From Pomacea canaliculata (lineage: Eukaryota > Mollusca > Gastropoda > Architaenioglossa > Ampullariidae), in NCBI RefSeq assembly GCF_003073045.1, contig NC_037596.1, positions 12,769,950 through 12,833,949 on the forward strand: 64,000 nt of DNA, given 5' to 3'. The notes beneath the pieces are model-generated. The model was not told the origin of the DNA, made no database searches, and was given only the letters and a program-made list of their open reading frames with translations. This document shows, piece by piece, positions 42,346 to 54,612 of this stretch; position 1 is the stretch's first letter; each line of letters begins with the position of its first letter. Both the position numbers and the translations under genes were made by a program.

Positions 42346-43874
42346 GTTTATCTCCGTTTCCATACCCGCCACCTACCCACTATTGAATCATGTTAACTTT
42401 TACTGAAAACGCACATTTTTTTTAAACAACAGAATATTCGTTATAATTATGGTGTATTATGACCAGTATTGTTTGTATCCTGTCACCTTTGGCAGAAAGA
42501 TTAGCCTTAAAAAACACTATAAACCAGGCTGTGTCACATGGGCGTTATGAGTAAACAAACGAGAAGCCCATTGACAGGTCGGTGTTTCTTATTGTTGAAA
42601 GAACGCGTGTGGTCGTTGTGCGGGTAAAGTACTTCGTGCATACAGATGTCACAGTGTCCCAAGACGAGAACGGAACCAGGGCCTTTCTTTGCAGTGCCCC
42701 GGACTACACTTCCGGACGCCCCGGTAACAGACTTTAGCATCGACGAACACGTACTGCGCATGTGCTGAATAATGAGCTAAATTCCCTCATTTTAAAACCT
42801 TAAGTTCAACTCACTGACAAGGAAAGGATGTATGGTAGGGTACTTGATCTGAAACTGGAAGTTCTCCAAAACTATGAAGATAAGCCTATGTTATGCCCGT
42901 TTCGTTTCTCTGAAAGATCCAGGAAGCTTGATGTTATTCATTTCAAGTAGTTGGTGAAAGGTAAAGAGGCCCAGTTGTGTACGATATACAAAGATCTTAT
43001 TTATTTTCCTTTTCTTCCTTGTAAATTTTGGCTTGAGTCCGTACAGAAAGAAGTGTTTGTCCTTCCTGCACTTTAAATTTACAGTGTGAACATCATCTTT
43101 CAACCATGCTCAAAGTTAAGTGTTTTCAGTTGCTTAAACATTCAACTGTACCCTTTAGGATCGTCAGGCTTTTACCTCCTGGTTCTTCAAATGCATATTT
43201 AATAATTAGCTTTACTTAAAAGAACAAGTTGCAAAACTTACTGACACATTTTGGAAAAAATTTCAAAATCTTTGACAAGATTTGGTCTTCAGAGACACCT
43301 TACAGCTATAAGGTGTCGGTGAGAGTACTCGGGGAAAAAAGAGGCACCTTAGGTAGCAATGTGGTTATGAACTATGCGTCGTGATGTTCACAGGATCTAT
43401 GGACAGACATTTAATTTTTTGTCTGCCTATGATTTATATAAACTATAGCAATCAACAGACACCACAAATAGTTCATTCAATAAAAGCACTAAAGAGCGCG
43501 TGCAATATCATTCTGCTGTCCAACAGAGATAAAAGCCAATCAAGGAAAATATGCTAACGAAAATATTTCTTTAAAATGGACTTGATCCATATTTTTCCAA
43601 TTAAAAGGTTATTTGATAAGTAAAAACAGAATTTTTAAAATAAAAAAATGTGATGCATTCTTCATTTTGCTTATATCTCTGTAATCAAAAGTGTTAATGT
43701 GGATGTAAGCTACCTTACTTCTTTTTGACCTTGTTCATATACCAGATTAAATATGTGCTAGTGACATAAATATTTTTATTTCTTTAGTGAGTATACATTT
43801 TATTACCTTTAATTACACAAAAATATACATAGTACGCATATATGTTTATGAATTTGTTTCGCTTTTTTCTTAGT

Positions 43875-43905
43875 GTTTGTTTGTTTGTTTGTTTGTTTGT
43901 TTGTT

Positions 43906-43945
<40 letters not shown>

Positions 43946-43946
43946 T
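43875..43946. repeat. compound microsatellite (GTTT)n(CTTT)n
   Basis: About eight GTTT units followed directly by ten CTTT units. It produces open frames of Lys-rich repeats on the minus strand that are not genes. Confidence 0.9.
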
Positions 43947-44234
43947 GCTAGAACACTTAGCTTGAATAACTGAGGGGTATTGAAAAGACAGGTCGGCACA
44001 AAATTTCATTCATCGAAGATAACAACAAAGACGTGATACCAAACAGTCTACTTTAAACTTTCATTAAATATAGAACTTTGGTGATATGGCGAATAATTCG
44101 TTACTTTTCCTCCTTTGAAAGGCCTAATTTAAGTATAGGGTTATTTATGTAGGTTATTTCCTTATCTAGTATGTTCTGAGATGTTAAAGAGCGGATAAAA
44201 TATTTAGCCGAGTTTCTCTCTTTCTCGCCCTCTT

Positions 44235-44400
44235 ACACACACACACAGTGTAGAGGAAACCCCATCCCCGACGGTCTTCCCTATAAAAAAGGGTCATATC
44301 TACAGAGAAGCATATCACAGCGAAGATACGAACACATGACACCCAATTCTACCTGTCATGGTGACGGGTACTTTAGCTAGTGCATCACAACCCCAAGTTA
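44235..44400 (-). mobile_element. degraded tRNA-SINE-like repeat
   Basis: On the minus strand GGGTTGTGATGCACTAGCTA and, further on, GTGTTCGTATC resemble the A and B boxes of a tRNA-like head. Too degraded to be sure. Confidence 0.3.
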
Positions 44401-45387
44401 CGAGTAAAAAAGAACGAATTTAATAATATACTAAAAACTTGTTTAAAATATTGGAAATAAAATAAAAAGAAAATAAAAATAATAGATAAAACAAATACAA
44501 TAAAACGGATGTGTTAAATGTTTTTAAATATGACCTAAGTAAATAACTTTGTATCTACACGCGTAAAAGCGAGAATGATGTCCCCCTGCTGACTCTTGCT
44601 GTTTGTTGCGATCCTGATAAATGTGCTGAACTAATTTTTAACTTCTCGTTTTTTGTCAATAAAATTTAATTTTAGCGTGAATTAACAGTCTTCCCTCTGA
44701 TCGCGCTATTTTGATCAGGGTGATGTTTGTTCTGCTTTGTTGTCGTGCACATCGATAACGAGATAACCCTTCTTCTGTCTTCTTAACAGACATGGCATAG
44801 ACCACTCATCCACGAAAACATGGGGGTCTTAACGACACTTTCTTATCGCCATATACTTTGACCGAGTGTCTTTTAACTCTTTCGTTATGTAATAAAGCAC
44901 AATCGGCTTTATTATAAATATTAATATTAATATCATTCGATTGATGCTTAAGATGCTTAATTTTAGACAAAACTTACAAATTTAAATATTAGAGTAACTT
45001 TGTCTACGTCTAATCCCGTTAATGTCTCTGTCTTTCTCATCACACACATATGCACACAGCTATAGACTATAGATCATACATATACCTTGTAGAAACATAG
45101 GAAACGGGAGCATTGTATCGAAACTGTCACCCTTATGTAATTGTCAACTCATGGCATGATTTGCCTCTGACTTGCCTCTGACTGAAAGAGAATAAATGTA
45201 TTTTCTAATTGCTAACATCATTTTAAGTGAAACAGATTAACCAATAACTGCGGCGTGAAATAAAGCAGTCTTGCTTTCAAACAAACAAGGAAGTTTAACC
45301 AAAAGCTTCCTCGAAAGATAAGAGTTTGCATCTCCAGCCTTACGATCACAGTTTTTACGATATCAAAGTGCAGTGACAACCGTGAGG

Positions 45388-45463
45388 ATGAAAACGTCTG
45401 CCCAAGTCCACTGCGTTTTCATGCTACTTCTTATACGGACAACGGGAGTGCTACTCTCTTCTT
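45388..45463 (+). CDS. locus 7 signal peptide exon
   Basis: ATG at 45388; 76 bp, phase 1 at TCTT|GTAAGC. MKTSAQVHCVFMLLLIRTTG and VLLSS, a standard signal peptide of about 22 residues. Confidence 0.8.
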
Positions 45464-48400
45464 GTAAGCATTGACGATCTATACTGCTTCAAAATATTTT
45501 CATTATGATAATAATTGTTTCGAAGGTCAGATGCATATAAGTTTCTTGAAACAAAATTTGTATACAGAGCAGTAAGAATTTAGACGCCATTAAACTGCGA
45601 CAGACCATGAATTAATTATTGTTAATAACATTGTTCAACTATTTGACTAGACACCTGAATGTAGTAATGATCATAATTAGTATCCTCTTGTCTTGTTTTA
45701 CTGTCTGTTCTGTTTTCAGGTGGAGAATCAAACTTTAATGAGACCCTGAGAAAAGAAGAATACGATTTTGTAAACATGAGCTATACATTCAATGTAACAA
45801 GAAGCACCAATTCGCTAGATAGATTTCACGCTGCGTATGAGGTTTGTGAAAATAACCTGAAGAAATTAAGTTGCAGTCTACGTTGGGAAAACAGTATGAA
45901 CTCGTTCGATAGGAAGGACATGAGTCGAAAGAGAGGGGTTATTTGTTATGGAGAAGAACGAAACCTGAGTAGTTCTGAAGTGGCTTTAGATATTCACATT
46001 TTTCAGCGTGTCACGAGGTCACTGAGTGCGATGATATTCTCTGCTAGTGCAGGCAGGACATCCAGGCCAAAACGGCTGATACGTGTTGAGGTGTTGTGTA
46101 AGTGATGATAATACTTTTTAATAATGTTGTCTTCTTGACTGTATGATCTGCGTAACTTAACGGATACAATGCTGACGTTTGTTATTGTTATTGTTATTAT
46201 TATTGTTATTATTATTACCACCAGGAGGAAATTGTACAGGCCACCAAAATGCAATATCACACTCTTATATTAGTTAATAGTTTCTAACAGTTAAACAGAT
46301 GCGAAAAGATGATAAAAGGATACAGGTCACAGAAAATAAAAACAATGCAGGTAGAATCACAATCATACGAGTCACACAGCTGTTAATCACAACGTTTATC
46401 TTTTAAGGTTACAGTAAAGTATTATGTACAAATTTAACGTTATCTTCACGTGCAAGCTAATTTTGCTATCAAACAGTAATATTGTTTTATTTCACACAAA
46501 ACTAACATTGGTAAAAAAAAATAAATATGTATATTATCGTCTCCTCTAGATTTTACTGCGTCACAATTTTATTTTCTTTTATCACATTCTCTCACTACAC
46601 ACTGGTACATAGCCGTGCTTTAAAATTTGCACGTTCAAAATGATTTTCTATTTGTGTTCCCTATAAGCCTAGCAAATGTGTATTGGTTTTTTATTATTAT
46701 GACAAAATAGTATACTAATATGTATATATCTCCACAGACCCACCGAAAATGACAAGTATGACTGTGGATGGACATGAGGTTAAAGATAACTACGTCATAG
46801 ATGAGGGTCATAAGGTTGATATTTCCTGCGCCTTTGAGACAGGGAACCCACCAGTCATTTTTCAGCTTTTGGATCATTTGTTGCTGAAATCGTCTGGTAA
46901 TCAAGGACATCTGAACTATTCACTCACTGCCAGGTGTGAAGACGAGTGGCCTATAATCAGTTGTCAAGGAAGTGGGTCAACCAGGAACAGATCTGTGACC
47001 TTCCTCGTGGCATGTAAGTATATAAGCCAGTTGCTGTCATGGCGCTTGCCTCGCACTTACTAATACTACAATATGCAGGAATGTGAGAGCTAGTGTGTGC
47101 AAACGTTAATGTAAACATAAAATAGTTTATGTGTCTTTGGTGTGCTATATTTGTGTATGCGTTTCTATTTCTGTGGAAGTAAACTATTGAAAGAAAGAGT
47201 GACATTCCAAAAAAAAAAACAATTACCATCATGAAACCTAATTATTTTAAGGATTTCAATTATTATACATGACTTTAACATTGTTTTTGCTTTGTTTTAA
47301 AAGAAAGTAACATTGAGGTTATTATGGAGTAGGAAATACCCATCTGTTTAGGTTCCAGAATTCTGCAACGGAACTCAGCTCATACGAAGATTCGAATTGA
47401 TATAAGTTCAGTGTGTCAGTTTGACGATCGTAGCCATCATAATGAAATGTCGTAAGGTTCAGATCATTTTCAGCACTGAACTATTACACTGGGGCTTTCT
47501 CTGGTAAACCATCCGCTTTAAAAGCCTTATGTTGATGATTATATCTAACCATATAAACTTTTGCACAAAAGCGACTTGGCTATAGTGAGGCAACAGGAAA
47601 CAATCACAAAATTAGTGATCGAAAACTCACGGATAGACCCTAGAGGATTTTCATGAAGCATACTAACCACCATACAAGTACAAAGAAGACGATGATTATT
47701 GTGTCGGTGTTTTCGAGTGCCCTGCCATTGTACTTGAGTACTTTCCATTATATGTCAACGTATATTTCTTAGCTTTCTTAGTCATTTTATCTTTCGTTCT
47801 TTAGATGATTTCAAAACTGCTCTATGATAAAATAGGGTCTAAAATGGCTTCTTGTTCCGTTACAGTGCTCTTTAAATGAGATTTAGATGACAATGGCAAT
47901 ATTTTATTAATCCTTATGAAAACTATTTGCCTACTAGAATTTTGAAATCAGGAAACTCGGCTATTAAAATCTTGAAATACCTTTTTGTAAAGAGATATTT
48001 GGAATGTCGTTAATACGCTTTATAAACTTTTCTGTCACTTGTACTCATAAAAACGAATTGTTGTTAACATAAGCTTTGTATTTGTACTAAAGAATAAGGT
48101 CAGGTTAATTAAAATATTTCTTTAGTGTTCAGTCCTACTTGCAGTGCTAAGAAACACAAAATCACCTTTGCCAAATTTCAAAGTTGTTTTTGCGTGTAAC
48201 ATAAAGTACGAAGAAAGCTTGATATCAATGAGCGAGGTGTTTTAAAAGGGTTTAGCTTTTTAGTTCAAAATTATGAGCACACATTTAAGACATAGTTACA
48301 TCACTTAATCTGAATAGATTATATAAAATATAATATATAAAATTTTACTTTTATAATAGTTTATACCTTGATAGTAAAACCCAATTCTATATAAAAATAA

Positions 48401-49115
48401 ATGTGCCATTGCCTCGTGTCAAGCCAATTTGTGCTAAGCCGTTGAATAATCTTAGCTATCAAACAACTGTTCTAGCGATGACAAGTTTTCCCTACATAGA
48501 TAAAAAAAGCTATCGTTAATGTTGACTTCTTGTGTTTTAAACGTTGCAGGTCCTCCTCAGTTTGTTGACAGCTCTGTGAAGTTCGTCAGTGTACAAATCT
48601 TTGAAGCCATAACATTTCGTGTGAAGGCTCACACAGCGGCACTAACCGGATGTGTCTTGACCCCAGTGTCATTAGGCAACAATATCAGAAGGGGAGTAAG
48701 TTGTTTCCTAAGTGGTAACCCACCTGATCTCGTCTTGAGTGTTTACCTTTACAAGGAAATAAACATCAGCCAAGGAAACTGGTCGTTGATTCTTCATAAT
48801 GAAAAAGGTTCTGCTAACACTACCTTGTGCTTCATAGATGGTCCCAGTCCAAGTAAGTACAATTATTATAGTTAGAAAATAGTCAAATAAGAGTTTTTAC
48901 TCCGAAATGCAAAGTAAATTTGGCTTAGCTACCAAGCAGCAGGAAGCGAAATCTCTGGCATGGAAATATCAATGATGCGCCCCTGTATACATGTGTCAAC
49001 ATACCTTATCACAATAGTAATTAAATATTGGTTAGTTATTTACCTACTGTAAAATATGCTTAATTCATTGTAATAGACTATTTTCTTTCTAATTGAATTG
49101 CATTCAATGTATCAC

Positions 49116-49150
<35 letters not shown>

Positions 49151-49350
49151 GGTCGATTAGACTAACTAAACTCCAGAAAGTTTATGTGGTATGTAGCAAA
49201 ACTTCTGTTGTCAATAATAGCATCTGCACATTTCTAGAGTTGAAACAAGAAGCAAGTCAAAAATTTTCTTTTTCTGTTTCACTGACAGAAAAGCCTCAAG
49301 TAACAAAGTTTCTGAAAAAAACCACATGCAAAGTACACTGTCACCCTTAA
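45388..49350 (+). CDS. locus 7: three-domain Ig-like protein, apparently secreted
   Basis: Exons: 45388-45463 (signal), 45720-46097 (D1), 46738-47013 (Ig2), 48550-48852 (Ig3), 49289-49350 (terminal, TAA). All joins are phase 1 and in frame, giving about 365 residues. After the signal peptide come D1, Ig2 and Ig3, then a basic tail KKPQVTKFLKKTTCKVHCHP. There is no membrane helix. The terminal exon has an excellent acceptor (TTTTTCTGTTTCACTGACAG) and an AATAAA at 49408-49413, 58 bases after the stop, which supports a real gene end. D1 is the most divergent of the intact copies. Locus 6 is head-to-head with it and may derive from the same ancestor. Confidence 0.75.
45720..46097 (+). CDS. locus 7 D1 exon
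   Basis: 378 bp, phase 1-1. CGESNFNETLRKEEY at the start, YEVCENN, CSLRW, ICYGEERN, IHIFQRVTRSLSAMIF and EVLC at the end. Cysteines align with loci 3 and 4, but most other positions differ. Confidence 0.8.
46180..46217. repeat. TTATTG / TTA microsatellite
   Basis: Simple repeat in the locus 7 D1-Ig2 intron. Confidence 0.8.
46738..47013 (+). CDS. locus 7 Ig2 exon
   Basis: 276 bp, phase 1-1. DPPKMTSMTVDGHEV, ISCAFETGNPPVIFQLLD, CEDEWPIISCQGSG and NRSVTFLVAC. Four conserved cysteines. Confidence 0.85.
47014..48549 (+). other. locus 7 long intron
   Basis: 1.5 kb, AT-rich. No exon or clear repeat; a possible degraded tRNA-like stretch near 47380-47460 is too weak to call. Confidence 0.4.
48550..48852 (+). 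CDS. locus 7 Ig3 exon
   Basis: 303 bp, phase 1-1, acceptor AACGTTGCAG, donor CCAA|GTAAGT. GPPQFVDS, FRVKAHTAALTGCVLT, VSCFLSGNPPDLVLSVYL, then NWSLILHNEKGSANTTL. Two cysteines in the conserved unusual positions plus one near the C-terminal end (TLCFIDG). Confidence 0.85.
49115..49146. repeat. (GAT)n microsatellite
   Basis: About eleven GAT units in the last locus 7 intron; creates a poly-Asp open frame that joins the terminal exon frame but is not coding in the spliced model. Confidence 0.85.
49289..49350 (+). CDS. locus 7 terminal exon
   Basis: 62 bp from a strong acceptor to TAA (49348-49350), entered in phase 1. It encodes KPQVTKFLKKTTCKVHCHP after the split lysine: basic, two cysteines, no hydrophobic helix, as expected for a secreted product. 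Confidence 0.65.
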
Positions 49351-49407
49351 ATCACTGCGTTAGTATGCTGTTAGTTGTTTCTTCATATCTTTTAATACAT
49401 AGAGAGA

Positions 49408-49413
49408 AATAAA
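49408..49413 (+). terminator. poly(A) signal of locus 7
   Basis: AATAAA, 58 bases after the stop codon. Confidence 0.5.
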
Positions 49414-51325
49414 GAGAATGTTTAATACAAATATATATGGAGAGAGAGAAAAGTGTGTATGTTCATATTTACCTAAGAGAGGAATTAAAAGTCAAGACGT
49501 AATATGCTGACCTTTATGAGTAATATTTTAGTGATAAAGATACAAATTGCAATAACTTTGACAGGCCACCCTATGTAAGAGAACATATTTCTCGTGAATA
49601 AATAGCTACGGAATATCTCTCACTACGTGAGATTGCTTGACTAGAATGTTTTAGTATTGAAGACATTTTTTGTATTTCAGAGAAACTTTTTTTTATTGAA
49701 TTAGATTTGAAGCCACAATCGTAGGGACACTATGTGACTGTGTAAATAATTCATAGTATATTGCACCACGGCCGAATTTTCTTCGTTAATTACCAGCACG
49801 AGGCCATCGTCTAAAGAAGCTTTAAGAAAATGTCAAACAACAAACGACCAAGAGGTGGTTCGTGATGCTGAGTGGAAGGATGCCCCTTTGCGAAGAGAAA
49901 AAACTGTTTTCCGTGGGCAAGTGGATACAAAAGATCAACAGCTCTCGTTCATGCTATTTCCTGCTCAAACAAAAGCTTCAGTCCGTTTAAACTTGACAGT
50001 CTTGAGATATTTTAAAGAAAGGGCATGAAAAGGTAAGAGTCGTTTTGTTTTCTGACTTTTTCACCTTTTACTTTATCCTTTTTCGGTTAAAAAGCACAAA
50101 ACAAACATAAGTTTTAGTTATTGACAAATTTTAGAATGTTTCATTCTCAAACATCTGAAGATACGGACAATAACAACATAAAAAACATTACAACTATTAT
50201 AATTACATCATTCATTTCACTGTCCACAAAATGTGTTGCTCTAATCAAACATTGTGTCTATTATCGCGATGCTCTCTAAAATGTGCTTTTAGATGACCTA
50301 GATCCGTCTAATCCACTTCGCTTGAAACTAAAAATTAAATTTAAGTTTTCGCAGTCATAGCTGCCAATGGACCTGCAATATAATTACATTCATTGTCGTT
50401 TTAAAGATCTTTCTTTATCGTCCAGAATACAAACCTTATGTGCAAATATTGTCCGCTTTAGTGTATCATATTAAAACGTGTTGAACTCCCTTGTGTGAGG
50501 AGAAAGGCACCATATAAAGTCATCTTTGTTATTATTGTTATGATTATTTGACTTATTTTAAACGTCTGCCTACATGTATAAGCCAGGAGCAATCGGTATC
50601 GGGGTTTCTTCGCGTAATCCAGTTTCCTCCCCACTCCCTCCCCACTATAGTGAGAAATCACTTCAAGGCGAAAGCATTTTCCTACGAAAAAAGAAACCAC
50701 CCAGCCAACCAAGCCAACCTTTATTTAGTCAGAAGATATACGAATTATATGTTATTAAACATTTGTTTCATTTTCTTTTTGGTTTATTGTTTCTTGGGTA
50801 AATCATGTCATGCATTTTAATATATAGTATGTTTTATTTTTAATTTTTTTCTTTAACAGGTACTTTTGGAAAATTCATAGGACTAGAAGGCATCAGCACG
50901 CCAGCTAGATGAAGGCTTTAAAATCAATTACAACTCCCAAAACCACTAGACCAAGCTTGTAAATGTAATAATGGAAATAAGTTTTGAAATATTCTAGTTT
51001 TATTATGATAACCTACTGTTTGTAGACTGGTTCTACATTTTCCTACTGCATTGAAGATGAGTATTATAACTAAAAGGATGTCATTTTGAATGATTTTCTT
51101 AAGTGTGCAGCCATATCTACAAATGTACAAACAGGGGACCCAAATTGATTAAGGAAGTGTGCTATAATGATAAATGCATTTTTATTTCCTATTAAGTGTT
51201 ACCTAAAGAGTTGTCGCATATTTCCTTCGGCGTATTCGGGAGCTCCCTGTTGTACCAGTTTGTGTCTTTTATACCAGTTTCATAGAAATTAAAAAGATTT
51301 TATCTCTTTTGCCTCATCAGTAAAG
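49414..51325. other. intergenic stretch, loci 7 to 8, left part
   Basis: The SINE-like body at 50581-50735 and a tail-like segment gcaccatataaagtcatctt plus TTATTATTG (50505-50545). No gene supported. Confidence 0.4.
50581..50735. repeat. dispersed repeat body, copy 1
   Basis: ccactatagtgagaaatcac and cacccagccaa match 61486-61559 (ccaccatattgagaaatcac, caaccagccaa). The two are diverged copies of one interspersed element, probably a SINE body. Confidence 0.5.
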
Positions 51326-51327
51326 TA

Positions 51328-52138
51328 CAGTGATACCTCGGTTCTCGAACGCCTTGACTTTCGACCAAATCGGTATTCGACCAGGAAATTCGAGAAAATT
51401 TTGTCTTGGAATTCGAACAAATATTTGGAACTCGAACATCCGAGATGAGCCGAGATGAGCCGAGTTGAGCCGAATGGCGTTCATTCGGCCCAGCGCGCCT
51501 TGCTTGCGTCATCAGTGTGAGTGCAGAGAGAGAGAGAGTCACGTTTTTGTGGAGAGAGTCACGCTTTGTGTATACTGTACTGTATTGCAAATTACTGTAC
51601 TGTTCACTGAATTTAACCCTTAGACATGGGTCCAAAGAAAGCCAGAAGTGGTAATGCAGACAAAGTAAGCGGAAAGCTGTGAGAACAACTATTGAGATGA
51701 AGAAAGAAATCATTGCCAAATATGAACAGGGCACACGTGTTTCGGATCTGTCTGCTGAGTATGGCATGCCAAAATCAACCATCTCTACTTTCCTTAAGAA
51801 TAAAGCTGTTATAAAGGCTGCCAATGTTGCCAAAGGTGTAACACTGATAACTAAGCAAAGGCCTCAGATAATGGAGGAAATGGGGAAACTGCTCCTTATT
51901 TTCATTAAAGAAAAAGAGTACAGTACATTTTATTTTTTTTTTTGGTTTTGTTTTAATAAATACACTTTTATTTCTTATTTTTTTGTTGAGACTCATGTTT
52001 TTCTACATATTATATACAAATTAGGCCAGTAAATAGGCATTTTCTGGGGCTTGGAACGAATTAATCCAGTTTCCATTATTTCCTATGGGTTTCATTGCTT
52101 CGGTTCTCGAATTATGTTCGAGAACCGAGATATCACTG
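51328..52138 (+). mobile_element. Tigger/pogo-like DNA transposon, internally deleted
   Basis: 811 bp between TA target duplications (51326-51327, 52139-52140). Terminal inverted repeats of 23 bp (CAGTGATACCTCGGTTCTCG and on) match with one mismatch. Inside, from ATG 51626: MGPKKARSGNADK, a frame change, then RKAVRTTIEMKKEIIAKYEQ, RVSDLSAEYGMPKSTIS and TKQRPQIMEE, which is the N-terminal CENP-B-type (pipsqueak) helix-turn-helix of Tigger transposases. The DDE catalytic part is deleted: the frame runs into the 3' end region (gggcttggaacgaattaatc). It cannot mobilise itself. A small internal repeat (gatgagccga x3) lies near 51440-51475. Confidence 0.9.
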
Positions 52139-52140
52139 TA

Positions 52141-54100
52141 TCTTCAAAACTTCTGGAGATGCTGTAGAGCCTGGATTGTTGTCAGATAGAACTGAAGATG
52201 CATATGCAAAGATTAGTTGCTTTACAACAACAGGTTTACATGCAAAATGAGTGTTTAAATGCCTGTACCTTGACTTGCAAGAGACCTTGGTTAGGTTTAC
52301 AATATTTTTGAATAGAATTGGTTCAAGCAGACTATCTGAACTGGGTTCACTGAAGCTGATCTACAGCCATTAGCTGAAATGAAACTCACTGATAAAAAGT
52401 ATTTGTGAAAAAATTACATAACACTGTGACAACGAAAAGCTGCTTTCTTTTTTCATGTCCATGTTGATATTTATGTCTAGATTTTTAATCCTCTTAACAG
52501 ACCGTTTTGCATGCGGAATCATCGTTTACTTGGTCTAAAACGCAAAAGACATATTTCGGTCATTTTCATGATATACCTTCAACCACATACTTGGCTTTAG
52601 AAAATCAGTTATTACATATTCATCAATAGAATCGTATGTTATGCTCTAAAACTAAGTGTAATCAGCACATTTCCACTCGTCGAGAGGTCGCATTCTTGAT
52701 GTCCTTACCTGATATCCTTCTACGGACGTAAGCATGGGAAAGTAACCTTTTACCACCACGGGTGCCAAACATTTTCTTTTATCTTTGTATAAATTAAGAT
52801 ACATCAGTATGGCTCAACTTTAGCTCCCGACTAGGATCTCGGAATAGCCTGGCCATCACAATCAGACGAAGACGAGAATGGAATGTCTACTACAAGGAGA
52901 AAATGAAGACACGAGACGACTAGTACATCTTCAGTCCCAGAGAGACAAAAAGTAAGATGTCTTTAATCCGCGTTAGATTTTTAGAAAAGAAGTATGTTCA
53001 TATCTTTTAAAAATAGTTTTGTGCAAAGTCTTAGTATATAAAATGTGTTATTTATTATAATTTTGGTGCAGAAGAGTGACCAGAAGTCGACAAGCTTTTG
53101 CTTAGTGCGCTGTATATCAATAACCTTGCAAATCAAAATTAAAGAAAACAGATTTGAAAGAAAATAAAATTTTATATAACAAAGGCATTTTTTTGTTGCA
53201 GACAGCTGTTTGGATGACTAAAGAAGGTAAAGAAATTTGTCAGTGTTATTTTATCTTCAAAAATTCTTTACTTTTTTATTTGAGCACATCTGTCACTGTG
53301 GGAAATGAAAAAAATAGTTATGTAAGAGGATAAAAAAGTCTGCTGCCATTCTTTGTACTTTGTGCAACATAAAAGAGGTTCCAAATAGTAAATGCATCAC
53401 CTGTTTGAGATGTTTATGAAGTGTTTCTCAAGGTATATATATATTACTCTTTATCATGATGAGCTTAAATAATTAGTATAGTTGTGTCAGTTAAAACATG
53501 CCGTAAATCTTTTTCTCTCTTTGATAAATTGTTGGAAAAATAACAGACTACTACATTTTGATTTATAAATCAAAATTTGTATTTGATTTTGTCAATATCT
53601 GAAACAGTTTAAAAGCCATCTTTTCCTTACAGATATTATTTATAAGCAACCGTTTTACTTTTCAAAAGTAAATTAAGGCATGCATAGCAATAATTTTTGC
53701 TGCAGAAATGCTCTCAAATATATCCTGCAGTAATATCTAATTTATTATTTTTTCTTAAGAGCGTCTAATCAAAGAAATTTTATCATTTATCTATGTCACT
53801 CATAGATTTTATTACCTCGTCTAGTACGTGCTGCCTGACCGACCTCGGCCCATACATGCTGACACAACCACACAACTCTCGCACCAAAACATTAGCACTA
53901 TGTCACCTGACCATAATATTTATTTTATACATCGAAGATTAACTGTGACTTTTTGATAGTTCATAGATGAGCGCTTAAAATACTTTAATTAAAATTTACG
54001 GAAGCAGTCAATTATAGTGTGTCGCGATCGGCAGTAAACACTGAGTAGGTAAAAGGAATATAGGGTGAAATTGGTGTTTTATCCATAGCCAGCAATTCAA
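52141..54100. other. intergenic stretch, loci 7 to 8, right part
   Basis: AT-rich; nothing in the family style, no clear repeat. The GC-richer patch at 52790-52930 is not recognised. Confidence 0.4.
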
Positions 54101-54120
54101 GCTACTACTAAGGCTAAGCT

Positions 54121-54235
54121 GTTAACCCCTGCAGAGAAAAACCATCGTGCCAGAGGTAAGATCTGAATCCAGGATGACCAATCATCAAAGTACTGGTGAC
54201 AGGTGCTAACCGTAGCGCTACATGACCGCCTTTAA
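54121..54235 (-). mobile_element. tRNA-derived SINE head
   Basis: On the minus strand GGCGGTCATGTAGCGCTACG, GTTAGCACCTGTCACC and, about 30 bases on, GGATTCAGATC, which fit the A and B boxes of a tRNA-like promoter. The body is not defined. Confidence 0.5.
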
Positions 54236-54612
54236 ATATTGTGGAGATGAAGGCAGTTATTACACTGTACAGAGTCCCATGTTCGTATTCGACTGGCGAA
54301 AGCCTGTTCAATACTTTTGGATGAAAACTGACAACACAGTTACAGTGACAATTTAATTTATTAGTGTTAACGTTAACCAAATTGAACACAAAATACTACA
54401 AAAATAATTTAATGTGGGTTGTAAAATAGTAAATTTCTTTGCAAAACAATAAAAGTTTGTGCCACAAATTTATACATAATTGTCCTCTAGAAACGTAGGA
54501 ACTGATAATTTCTTTTTTAGACTCCCAATGTGGAGCTTGATTTCCTACTATCCAACATTATTTCCTCAAGTCTCAGTAACTGATATCTACCCATACACAG
54601 AACGGTTTTTGC

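Larger units (their letters stand above)
42346..45380. other. intergenic stretch between loci 6 and 7
   Basis: A CpG-richer patch at 42530-42770 has an open minus frame (75 codons) with no recognisable domain. Microsatellites at 43875-43946. A degraded tRNA-SINE-like sequence lies at 44235-44400. No gene supported. Confidence 0.45.

Noticed and set aside
43784-44009. Lys-rich repeat frames
   Set aside because: Translation of the (GTTT)n(CTTT)n microsatellite.
51300-51833. 177-codon minus-strand frame
   Set aside because: Antisense of the Tigger-like element; the sense strand has the real transposase motif.
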